Shown: positions 39,444 through 46,697 of the stretch, piece after piece
Position numbering within the stretch: position 1 is the stretch's first letter
How the letters are laid out: every line of letters begins with the position of its first letter
Source of the DNA: an uncultured Prevotella sp.
GTDB lineage: Bacteria; Bacteroidota; Bacteroidia; Bacteroidales; Bacteroidaceae
Assembly: GCA_947164965.1 (NCBI GenBank)
Contig: CAMUYR010000026.1
Location: 1-46,697, forward strand
Direction: 5' to 3'
DNA length: 46,697 nt
Translations under genes and position numbers: made by a program
Notes under the pieces: model-generated
Told to the model about the DNA's origin: nothing
The model's input: the letters and a program-made list of their open reading frames with translations, nothing else
Databases searched by the model: none

Positions 39444-41096
39444 ATGAAGAGAACTGTATTAGCTGCGATTCTGGTGTGCTGCACGGTGATGACCGTGGCA
39501 GCACAGCCGCGGCTGCGCGACCTCGACATCCGCGTGGTGTTGGATAAGTCCGGCGGTGCCCGTATCACGGAGACACGACAGATGACGGTGGACAGCGAGG
39601 GCACCGAGTGCTATATTAGCATAGGACATGTGGGAAGAAGCTTGGTGCAGGAACTGACCGTGAGCGACGAACAGGGTAGGGAGTACGAGCTTTGCCATGC
39701 GTGGAATGTAGACTGGAGCCGTAAGCAGAAGACCAACAAGTGCGGCATCGTGGAGGTCCCCAACGGCTACGAGCTGTGCTGGGGACTGGGCGCCGAGGGT
39801 GAGCGCACCTACACGACCAGCTATACCGTGACGGACCTGCTACAAGGATACAGAGAGAGCGATGGCTTCCTCTGGATGTTTGTGGCTCGTCATATCAAAC
39901 CCTATCCTGAGCATGTCAAGCTGACCATCACGACAGATGACGGCACCCTGCTGACCGACTCCATCGCCAATATCTGGGCGTTCGGCTATGGTGGCGACAT
40001 CAACTTTGTTGACAGCACAATAGTGGCCGAGACGACGGAGCCTTTCAAGGAAGACGACGGCATGATAGTGATGTGCGAATTTGAGAAGGGTGTGTTCAAG
40101 CCGTTGATAACACTCCAAAGATCGTTTGAAGGCGTGAAGGAGTTCGCTTTTGAGGGCAGCGACTATCAGCAGAAGAAGAAGGAGAAAAAGCCTGAAGAGT
40201 GGTGGAAAAAGCCATTGGAATACATTGTTGGCGGTGTCACGATTTTCCTCATACTGTGCGGCCTGTTTTGGGAACCCGTGGAGCGTCTGGTAAACAAGTA
40301 CAAGTACCGCAATATCGAGTGGTATCGCGACATCCCCCTGGGCGGCGACCTTGTGAAAGCAAACCTTTTGGCAAACAAGTTGAATGACACATATGGACAA
40401 GATGACCAACTGCTCTCAGCTCTGGTGCTGAAGTTGGTGCAGACGGGTGCCTTGGGGATTCAGAGTGGATCTGGCAAACCGTCGTTCGCCATTAAACCTT
40501 GGGAGGCCGACGCACAGATGCCGAATGGGGAACTGCTGCAAATCATCTACGACATTTTCAAGAGTGCGGCAGGCGACAATCAGGTGCTCGACCCGAAAGA
40601 ACTGACCCGATTTATTGAGGACGAGAAAAACTATAGCGCAATATCCCATTTCCTCTATGTCCTGCATAAAGGTTACATCTCCAAATTGTCGGATTACAAG
40701 ACGGAAGTGCGGCAGATGTTGGGTCTGAAGAAATACTTGAAGGAGTTTACGCTGATCGACGAGCGCGGTGTACAGGAGGTAGCGCTGTGGAAGGACTATA
40801 TGGTCTGGGCCACGCTGTTTGGCTGTGCATCGACGGTTGTCAAGCAGATGCAGAAGATCAATCCCGAGTATTTCAAGATGGACGACATCGCCAGTCAGTT
40901 GGCATACAGCGTTACGGTGCCCGAAGTCACGAAGGCGTTTACCAAGGCTACCGACGGCGCCTATTACAGGTACATGATTAGTTCGGACTCAGACAGCAGC
41001 GGTTCGAGTCGCCGCAGTTCAGGTGGTGGCGGACATGCATCTCGCGGCGGCGGCGGTGGTTATCGCGGCGGCGGCTCAGGTGGCGGTATCAGATAA
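39444..41096 (+). CDS. DUF2207 membrane protein, paralogue 1
   Basis: The 550-residue protein has a signal peptide (ending MTVAAQ) and an N-terminal extracytoplasmic domain with the DUF2207 opening (LRDLDIRVVLDKSGGARITE) and the later CWGLGAEGERTYTTSYTV. A membrane helix lies at about residues 257-277 (VGGVTIFLILCGLFW). A cytoplasmic region follows with YRDIPLGGDLVKANLLANKL, VLDPKELTRFIED, LKKYLKEFTLIDERG and WATLFGCASTVVKQMQKINPEYF. It ends in a Ser/Gly-rich tail that finishes GGGIR. The function of DUF2207 is not known. It is repeated at 42710-44419. Confidence 0.87.
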   Translation: MKRTVLAAILVCCTVMTVAAQPRLRDLDIRVVLDKSGGARITETRQMTVDSEGTECYISIGHVGRSLVQELTVSDEQGREYELCHAWNVDWSRKQKTNKCGIVEVPNGYELCWGLGAEGERTYTTSYTVTDLLQGYRESDGFLWMFVARHIKPYPEHVKLTITTDDGTLLTDSIANIWAFGYGGDINFVDSTIVAETTEPFKEDDGMIVMCEFEKGVFKPLITLQRSFEGVKEFAFEGSDYQQKKKEKKPEEWWKKPLEYIVGGVTIFLILCGLFWEPVERLVNKYKYRNIEWYRDIPLGGDLVKANLLANKLNDTYGQDDQLLSALVLKLVQTGALGIQSGSGKPSFAIKPWEADAQMPNGELLQIIYDIFKSAAGDNQVLDPKELTRFIEDEKNYSAISHFLYVLHKGYISKLSDYKTEVRQMLGLKKYLKEFTLIDERGVQEVALWKDYMVWATLFGCASTVVKQMQKINPEYFKMDDIASQLAYSVTVPEVTKAFTKATDGAYYRYMISSDSDSSGSSRRSSGGGGHASRGGGGGYRGGGSGGGIR

Positions 41097-41123
41097 AGTA
41101 TAACTATTTAAAATAAGAAGACA

Positions 41124-41969
41124 ATGAAAAAGATTTTTATGATGGTGGCTCTCGCAGCCATGACGTTAACAGCAAGTGCACAAAATGATCCTAAAGTGTG
41201 GCCATGGGATTTCCCACAGGACATTGAAATTGATGCCAAGGCTGGCCAGCAGGCTCTGACTAATCAGGATCACTATTTCGATTATGTGGAACGTGGCGAA
41301 GGATTTGAGAAGAAGACCATGATATGGTATAATACGACCATTGTAGAGCCTGGCCAGGGTAAGACGACCGTTCTTGCATACGGCAATAAAAAGGAGGTGC
41401 CCAATGCACTTGTCATCCCTTTAGGAAAGAGCGAGACGGCCAAGAAGGGCGACATCCTGCTCACCTGCGGCAACCGTAACCACGACATGGCGCGAGCCAT
41501 CGTAGTCGACGACTCTACACCCACCGAGCCGGTGGTCTGCTTCCTCGACAACGACTGGGACTGGCCAAACCAGTTTGATTCTCCAAAAGTTGCCGAGAAA
41601 CAGAAGGGCGAGAAGTTGAAGGCCGGTACGTTCAACGTACTGAAGGACGGCAAGTTTGAGTCTGGCGCCCAGGTGGCTTTCGACGTCAATGGCAAACTGA
41701 AGTATGGTACCATCGTTCAGGTCAGCGGCGATAAGGTGTTGATAGCCGCCTTTGCCAACCAGCTGGAGTGTACCACCAAGAACAAGTGCAAGCTCATCTC
41801 TTACAAGACCAAGTTCAAGGAGGGCGACAAGGTCCGCGTGATTGATGTAACCAGTTATGAGCCTGGCTATACTGTGGTGAAAGTTGACAAAGAGCATGGA
41901 CACCTTTGGGCAAAGAAGGATGAAAACGGAAAGATCTATTGTTTCAACCTGCTCACCGTCATGAAGTAA
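41124..41969 (+). CDS. Exported beta-rich hypothetical protein
   Basis: The 281-residue protein has a signal peptide (MKKIFMMVALAAMTLTASAQ). The mature part begins VWPWDFPQDIEIDAKAG and then has short repeated barrel-like units. These include KKGDILLTCGNRNHDMARAI, KAGTFNVLKDGKFESGAQV, LKYGTIVQVSGDKVLIAAF and EGDKVRVIDVTSYEPGYTVV. The G-K-x-x-x-G-x-I/V-x-x-V pattern is reminiscent of SH3-like or Agenet/KOW-type beta units. It is a likely relative of the protein at 38707. The function is unknown. It lies between two DUF2207 genes. Confidence 0.75.
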   Translation: MKKIFMMVALAAMTLTASAQNDPKVWPWDFPQDIEIDAKAGQQALTNQDHYFDYVERGEGFEKKTMIWYNTTIVEPGQGKTTVLAYGNKKEVPNALVIPLGKSETAKKGDILLTCGNRNHDMARAIVVDDSTPTEPVVCFLDNDWDWPNQFDSPKVAEKQKGEKLKAGTFNVLKDGKFESGAQVAFDVNGKLKYGTIVQVSGDKVLIAAFANQLECTTKNKCKLISYKTKFKEGDKVRVIDVTSYEPGYTVVKVDKEHGHLWAKKDENGKIYCFNLLTVMK

Positions 41970-41983
41970 ATAAAAAAAAGACA

Positions 41984-42661
41984 ATGAAAAAGATTTTTAT
42001 GATGATGGCCCTCGTAGCTATGACGCTACTTACGGCATGTGGAGGCAAGAAAACAAACGGTGACGACGCTGCCGTTGCCGATTCAACGAGCGTCAAAGAC
42101 ACAACAGCCGTTGCCGACTCTGTACAAACCGTTGCCGACGAGGACACCATAGACGAACTGGTGTTTACGCCCGACCTGAAGAGCGACAAAGCGCTCGATC
42201 TCTCTGATGGTAAGGACGAGGCTGCTAAGTATATCCCGGTTTGGGATGAGACTTTCTATGAGGAAGACGAGGAAGAAGGTGTGATACGCTACAATCTGAG
42301 TCTGGGCTACGACCGTCCGCTGCAGCAGTTGTACGAGGTTTTGCCCGGTAAACCCGCTAATCAGAAAGAGGTGGGTCGTGTCATCCTCATCGACCTGAAC
42401 AAGGATGGCTACACCGATGCCCTTGTCTGTCTGGGACGCTATGGCGCCATCGGCAACCTGTATTTCGATGCCTACCTATGGGATGAAGAAGGCGGAATCT
42501 TCTCGCGTGTCAAGAATTTCCGCGAAATCCCTAATCCTGGAATCGACAAGAAGACCTCAAACATCACCAGCCACATAGGCTCCGACGTCGAGGTGTGGCT
42601 CTGGAAGGGTAAGAACAAGACCAAAATTGAGAAAAAGGTGGAAACAGAAGAACGGAATTGA
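41984..42661 (+). CDS. Lipoprotein with a Ca-binding-like EF/VCBS loop
   Basis: ATG at 41984 gives a lipoprotein signal (MKKIFMMMALVAMTLLTAC, Cys at residue 19). Its first bases are almost identical to those of the exported protein at 41124, although the mature parts are unrelated. A Thr/Ala/Asp-rich linker leads to a domain with EVLPGKPANQKEVGRVILID and DLNKDGYTDALVCLG. The latter matches the Ca-binding loop of VCBS/FG-GAP-type repeats. The end is ITSHIGSDVEVWLWKGKNKT. Surface or periplasmic anchoring is likely; the function is unknown. Confidence 0.75.
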   Translation: MKKIFMMMALVAMTLLTACGGKKTNGDDAAVADSTSVKDTTAVADSVQTVADEDTIDELVFTPDLKSDKALDLSDGKDEAAKYIPVWDETFYEEDEEEGVIRYNLSLGYDRPLQQLYEVLPGKPANQKEVGRVILIDLNKDGYTDALVCLGRYGAIGNLYFDAYLWDEEGGIFSRVKNFREIPNPGIDKKTSNITSHIGSDVEVWLWKGKNKTKIEKKVETEERN

Positions 42662-42709
42662 TTCCCCAACAGTCAGCAACATAACAAGTTTAACAAAAAT
42701 GTACTGTAA

Positions 42710-44419
42710 ATGAAAAGAATGACCTTGTTGCTTGCCCTCATCGTTTCGGTAACAACACTATTCGCCCAATCAAAACTGCACGACCTCGATATCCGCGTGG
42801 TATTGAGCAAGAACGGTGATGCCCGTATCACGGAGACACGCCAGATGACCATTACCAGCGAGGGTACGGAGTGCTACATCGGTTTGGGCAACATGAGCCC
42901 GAGTGTGATTGAAAATCTGACTGTCAGCGATGAAACAGGACGTCAGTATGAAAACATCGGAAAATGGAAGGTGGACCGTAGTCGTTCGGACAAGGCTGGT
43001 CGTTGTGGCATTGTGGAAAAGAATGGCGGCTATGAGCTCTGTTGGGGTCTTGGCGATAGCGGTGAGCGTACCTATGAGACCAGCTATACCATTACTGGAC
43101 TGGTGCGCGGCTATTCCGATGCAGATGCTTTGCGTCACGTGTTCCTGGATAAGACCGTCAACCCAAAACCAGAACATGCCAAGGTGACTATCGAGAGTGC
43201 CGATGCACAGTTAGCATTCATACCCGATAATTGTGGTTTGTGGGGCTTCCGCTTCAAGGGCGACATGCGCTTTGAGAATGGCAAGATGATAGCTGAGACC
43301 ACTGAGACGATGGATTCGGAGGCCGCCCTCTATATAATGGCTAAATTTCTCAAGGGTATGTTGAATCCTACTGTTCAGGATACTGACGATACCTTCGAGC
43401 ACAAGAAACAGTTGGCTTTCGAGGGCAGCGATTATGGCGATGCTATAGAAGAACAGGGCTTTTTCAGTAGTGTGCTCGACATTATTATCGCAATAGTTAT
43501 TTTGATTTGCAGTGGGTTAGGCTTGTTGGGTTTATGGCTGCTCTTTAAAAAGTGGTATGCAGGCTTTAAGCGTAAGAAGCATGAACAGTGGACTCAAACG
43601 GTGGACTACTTCAAATCAATTCCTCTTGGGGGCAATCTACAGCAGGCCAATGACATGCTGAATGCTTTCAATTACGGTAAAGAACCCGATTACAAACGAG
43701 TAGTCTCAGCCACTGTTCTGCAACTGATCAATGAGGGCGCCTTTGCTGTGCAGCCCATGATGACCGAAACGGGCGAGATGCAGAATCGCTTTATGGTGAA
43801 GGATATGCCGCTTGATAAAGACCTGTCACCGCTGGCCTATAAGATGCACGATATCTTCGAGAAGGCTGCGGGCGATAACCATGTGCTCGACCCCAAGGAA
43901 CTGGAATCATTTATGGGCGATAAGAACAACAGGAAACTGATACGTTCGTTCATTGACCTGCTATGTACTAAGCGCGATGTTGCTTATTATAAGAACAAGA
44001 AAGACGAGATGAACGAGGTATATGGCTTTAAGCGGTTTCTCAACGACTTCACACTGATGAACGAGCGCAACCTGACAGAAACCAAGCTGTGGCGCGACTA
44101 CATCGTATGGGCCACACTCTTTGGCAATGCCGAAAATGTGACGAAGGATATGAAGGCCATCAATCCTGAGTTCTTCAAGATGGATGAGATTGCCAGCCAG
44201 TTGTCTGACAACGTGGCACTGCCTGCCGTAGATAGTTCGTTCCTGATGATTACAGAAGGCTTGCTTTATGAGAGAGCGCAGCAAAGACAGAAGAATAAGT
44301 CATACTCTGGGAAACGTCATAGCTCGTCGTCACGTTCTTCTGGCGAAGGTGGCAGCTCCTCATGGGGAGGCGGCGGTGGCGGTTTCTCTGGCGGCGGTGG
44401 CGGCGGCGGTATCAGATAA
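42710..44419 (+). CDS. DUF2207 membrane protein, paralogue 2
   Basis: This 569-residue paralogue of the protein at 39444 has a signal peptide (ending TTLFAQ) and the same opening (LHDLDIRVVLSKNGDARITE). It shares the CWGLGDSGERTYETSYTITG block and has a membrane helix at about 252-278 (SVLDIIIAIVILICSGLGLL). The shared cytoplasmic motifs are FKSIPLGGNLQQANDMLNAF, VLDPKELESFMGD, FKRFLNDFTLMNERN and WATLFGNAENVTKDMKAINPEFF. It also ends with a Ser/Gly-rich tail and GGGIR. The pair arose by duplication, and both copies are followed by other exported proteins. Confidence 0.87.
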   Translation: MKRMTLLLALIVSVTTLFAQSKLHDLDIRVVLSKNGDARITETRQMTITSEGTECYIGLGNMSPSVIENLTVSDETGRQYENIGKWKVDRSRSDKAGRCGIVEKNGGYELCWGLGDSGERTYETSYTITGLVRGYSDADALRHVFLDKTVNPKPEHAKVTIESADAQLAFIPDNCGLWGFRFKGDMRFENGKMIAETTETMDSEAALYIMAKFLKGMLNPTVQDTDDTFEHKKQLAFEGSDYGDAIEEQGFFSSVLDIIIAIVILICSGLGLLGLWLLFKKWYAGFKRKKHEQWTQTVDYFKSIPLGGNLQQANDMLNAFNYGKEPDYKRVVSATVLQLINEGAFAVQPMMTETGEMQNRFMVKDMPLDKDLSPLAYKMHDIFEKAAGDNHVLDPKELESFMGDKNNRKLIRSFIDLLCTKRDVAYYKNKKDEMNEVYGFKRFLNDFTLMNERNLTETKLWRDYIVWATLFGNAENVTKDMKAINPEFFKMDEIASQLSDNVALPAVDSSFLMITEGLLYERAQQRQKNKSYSGKRHSSSSRSSGEGGSSSWGGGGGGFSGGGGGGGIR

Positions 44420-44468
44420 ACTGAAACGATCATAAAAGAACATTAAATAATTAACATATTGCAATAAT

Positions 44469-45950
44469 ATGAAACTATCCGTAAAGATTTCAATGTTGGC
44501 CTTAGCTGCCACATTCGCATTCAGCACACCAGCTGATGCCCAATGGGGAAGTTTGTTTAACAAGGCCCGTAAGGCTGTTGGTATCAAAACCAAGAAGGAG
44601 AAGGCTCAAGACGAAGCAAAACGCAAGCAGGACTCTATCCAGACGGCCATCAAGAGCATTACACCAACCATCCCACAGCCCGCTAAAAGCGGTGCTCCTA
44701 ACGCCATTAGATGGGGAGAAACCAAGATTGGCGAATGGGACCCAGTGAAACTGGAGATTACCTTTAACCAGACTTACGACGAGGGGGAGTTTGCAGGTCA
44801 GAAAGTGAGCTATAAGCTTGACCCTAACACAGGTGTGTGGACTAGCAAGAAGGGAACCAACGTTGGTCAGATGAGCAACGACGGAACCATCCATTCACCC
44901 AACCTAGGCACTCTGAAGTTTGATACCGAGAAGTGCACCGTATCGATGGATGGCGAGGTGATAGGCAAGGCAAATCTGAAGAGTGCCTACATATTCGATA
45001 AAACAATAGGTAGTTTCGACGGCCATGTGAGTCCGCTGCTGGTAGCCTTCACTTTCCATGGATCGCTGATTTCAAAGAACCAGATAGCCCAATGGAAAGA
45101 GGCCAAACTGAAGGCCGAGCAAGAGGCCAGAGAGCGTGCCGAGAAGGAGCGCCAAGCCCGCATTGCACGCGAAGAGGCTCTGAAGAAGGAGTGGGCAAAT
45201 CTGAATATGGAAATAACAGACAGAAGTTATTCCACCCTTGGCTATATCCGCGCCAATGGAGAAGTTGAAGATCGCAGTCACTCAACACTCGGCTACATCA
45301 AGATGAATGGCGAAGTAGAGAATCGCAGTCACTCAACACTGGGCTATGTAAGAGATAACGGCGAGGTGGAAAACAGCAGTCGCTCAACGATTGGTTACTA
45401 TCGCAATGGCTGTTTCGAAGACCGCAGTCATAGCACAATCGGTTACTTCCGTAATGGCGATGTAGAGAACCGCAGTCATTCTACGATAGGTAAAATTCGT
45501 GGTGGCAGCAACAATACCGTAGTGGCCGCAGCCTTCTACTTCTTCTACTTCAAAGACCAGATTCCAACCGCAAGTAGCAGTAGCAGCAGTAGCAGTTATA
45601 GCAGCAGTAGTAGTGGCGATACGGAACTCTGGCGCAACGGTAGCAGATTTGGCGAACTCAAATCGAATGGCGATGTATATATGGGTGGAAGCTATAAAGG
45701 AAGAATCACCTCGAGTGGCGACATCTATGTAGGCGGTAGCTGCAAAGGTCAGATTCGTGGTAACGAAATTTGGAAGGATGGTAGATACGTTGGCAAGGTG
45801 AGCTCTGGCGATGTATATATAGACGGTAGCCGTGTCGGCGAGGTGAAATCGAATGGTGACATCTACAGAAGTGGTTCTTGTATCGGCCGTGTAATCAATA
45901 TGAGAGATGCGAACAAGGTTGCCGTAATCTATTTCTTTGGGTTCTATTAA
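44469..45950 (+). CDS. Exported highly repetitive protein with two classes of short beta repeats
   Basis: The 493-residue protein has a signal peptide (ending FSTPADAQ) and a Lys/Glu/Ala-rich helical stretch (residues 190-250, TFHGSLISKNQIAQ through EEALKKEW). From about residue 253 there are six repeats of 16-17 residues around DRSHSTLGYIKMNGEVE. A Ser-only linker of about 14 residues follows (near 380). A second repeat class with a period near 15 (GELKSNGDVYMGGSYKG, GKVSSGDVYIDGS, GEVKSNGDIYRSGS) runs to the end. Both classes look like short beta-hairpin or ladder units. No known name is recognised; the shape suggests a fibre or scaffold of the envelope. Confidence 0.8.
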   Translation: MKLSVKISMLALAATFAFSTPADAQWGSLFNKARKAVGIKTKKEKAQDEAKRKQDSIQTAIKSITPTIPQPAKSGAPNAIRWGETKIGEWDPVKLEITFNQTYDEGEFAGQKVSYKLDPNTGVWTSKKGTNVGQMSNDGTIHSPNLGTLKFDTEKCTVSMDGEVIGKANLKSAYIFDKTIGSFDGHVSPLLVAFTFHGSLISKNQIAQWKEAKLKAEQEARERAEKERQARIAREEALKKEWANLNMEITDRSYSTLGYIRANGEVEDRSHSTLGYIKMNGEVENRSHSTLGYVRDNGEVENSSRSTIGYYRNGCFEDRSHSTIGYFRNGDVENRSHSTIGKIRGGSNNTVVAAAFYFFYFKDQIPTASSSSSSSSYSSSSSGDTELWRNGSRFGELKSNGDVYMGGSYKGRITSSGDIYVGGSCKGQIRGNEIWKDGRYVGKVSSGDVYIDGSRVGEVKSNGDIYRSGSCIGRVINMRDANKVAVIYFFGFY

Positions 45951-45986
45951 ACAAGTATTATCAACCATAGTAAATATAAAAGTGTA

Positions 45987-46517
45987 ATGATGAAAAAGAC
46001 AATGATGACTATTGTGCTGGCGCTGATGGCTATGCTGTCGGCAGGGGCACAGACTTTGACGGGCAATTGGGCCTGTGAGGTTCCTGACGAGGAAACAGGC
46101 GGCGGCATGGTATTCCTGCTGGCGTTCGAGGGTAATTTGATGCGCCAGTTCGTGATTGGCGTGTCGGGTATGGAGAACGTGGGTGCTGTGACGACCATCG
46201 TCACGGTGCCAGCGCAGAGCTACACGCCGGGCTCGAAGGTGTTGGATTTCAAATTCGACGCGTCACAGGCGGAGGTAATCCTGAAGGACATTGAGTTCGA
46301 CGATGACGTGAAGGCTTCGTTCGCTGCTAACCCGAAGAAGGAGGAGCTTTTGACGGAGACGGTAGAGGCCATGTTCAAGGCCAAGGCGAAGGAGATGGCG
46401 GAGAACCTGCTGCTGAGTGGTAAGCACACAATCGGGAAAGTTACCAAGGGCAGCTTCGTGCTGACTGACGAGGACGGTGAGACATACACATTCAAAGACG
46501 ATAATCCTCAAGATTAA
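45987..46517 (+). CDS. Small exported protein, possibly lipocalin-like
   Basis: The 176-residue protein has a Met-rich signal peptide (MMKKTMMTIVLALMAMLSAG, ending AQ). The mature start, LTGNWACEV, resembles the first strand of lipocalin-like domains (G-x-W). Beta strands follow, then an acidic/Lys-rich helix (NPKKEELLTETVEAMFKAKA), LLSGKHTIGKVTKGSFVL and a final strand TYTFKDD. The lipocalin resemblance is weak. It is the last gene of the exported-protein run and is followed by a terminator. Confidence 0.7.
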   Translation: MMKKTMMTIVLALMAMLSAGAQTLTGNWACEVPDEETGGGMVFLLAFEGNLMRQFVIGVSGMENVGAVTTIVTVPAQSYTPGSKVLDFKFDASQAEVILKDIEFDDDVKASFAANPKKEELLTETVEAMFKAKAKEMAENLLLSGKHTIGKVTKGSFVLTDEDGETYTFKDDNPQD

Positions 46518-46580
46518 ATCAACTTATTAGCTAGGTCGCTAAGGCTTTTGAAATATCTAGCTGAAGATTTTAGGTAAAAG

Positions 46581-46618
46581 AAAGAGCTGAGGGTATGGAA
46601 ACCTTCAGCTCTTTTGTT
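46581..46618 (+). terminator. Rho-independent terminator of the exported-protein cluster
   Basis: AAAGAGCTGAGGG (46581-46593) pairs with CCTTCAGCTCTTT (46602-46614), with one G-T pair, around an 8-base loop, followed by TGTTT. It lies just before the tRNA gene on the other strand. Confidence 0.8.
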
Positions 46619-46621
46619 TCG

Positions 46622-46696
46622 TAGGGACACCCGGGCTCGAACCGGGGACCTCTGCAATGTGACTGCAGCGCTCTAAACCAACTGGGCTATGCCCCT
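46622..46696 (-). tRNA. tRNA-Val(CAC)
   Basis: On the minus strand the 75 bases fold as a standard tRNA. The acceptor is AGGGGCA/TGTCCCT (one G-T pair), with a D-arm carrying one C-A mismatch. The anticodon stem is CTGCA/TGCAG with loop GTCACAT (U33, anticodon CAC), the variable loop has five bases, and the T-arm is CCCGG/CCGGG with TTCGAGC. The discriminator is A. CCA is not encoded (the bases after it are CGA). Anticodon CAC reads the Val codon GUG. Confidence 0.9.
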
Positions 46697-46697
46697 A

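Noticed and set aside
46622..46696. tRNA-His
   Set aside because: The forward strand shows GTG, but the tRNA is on the minus strand, where the loop is GTCACAT with anticodon CAC, so Val.

Overview
The window is a contiguous piece of a Bacteroidota chromosome, most likely Prevotella/Segatella-like. The evidence is recurrent promoters with the Bacteroidota -7 box TAnnTTTG (usually TACCTTTGCA) about 20 bp after a TTG, A-rich ribosome-binding regions, a SusC/SusD pair, the gene string ftsX-DUF3098-uppP-truB-queA-folK, and TPR regulators fused to a C-terminal helix-turn-helix or a kinase-like tail. I see no rRNA, CRISPR array, phage gene or transposase gene.

Layout. 1-1643: end of an ATP-grasp ligase gene overlapping an esterase gene. 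1726-5041: tcdA, a TonB-dependent receptor and an exported HMA metal-binding protein with a Cys/Lys tail. 5108-14555: a probable sulfur-acquisition locus, made of a Cys/Met-rich leader ORF, a periplasmic binding protein, SusC, SusD and an exported UroD-family protein, then a DAACS symporter and cysK. 14607-16118: a TPR lipoprotein ending in a degenerate kinase-like helix. 16115-16891 (minus): a radical SAM protein. 16971-21274: housekeeping operon ftsX to folK. 21303-28474: GH28, rpsO (minus), a tricorn-like protease and typA. 28754-36522: a five-gene operon of exported proteins led by a caspase-like peptidase and bracketed by two unrelated intergenic repeat clusters. 36793-38355: a membrane TPR-AraC regulator. 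38496-46517: a run of exported proteins, including two DUF2207 paralogues and a highly repetitive protein. 46622-46696 (minus): tRNA-Val(CAC).

Most interesting points. (1) The binding-protein/SusCD/UroD operon and cysK have the same operator, ATACCA-N6-TGGTAT, exactly 22 bp before the -33 TTG in both. The operon also has a leader ORF with three consecutive Cys codons followed by Met-rich codons. Together these suggest a cysteine/methionine-responsive sulfur-uptake system. (2) A 63-bp palindromic element is inserted in the same reading frame in two unrelated membrane-protein genes (3315-3377 and 12511-12573), giving each the peptide GDRLLDS(D/S)LNHEPVP. (3) The caspase shares a C-terminal domain with the last protein of its operon, whose tandem paralogue carries a TonB C-terminal domain instead. 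(4) Four 15-bp near-palindromes lie at an exact 21-bp period just after the caspase operon.

All assignments come from reading the sequence and from knowledge of protein families. No database search was possible.
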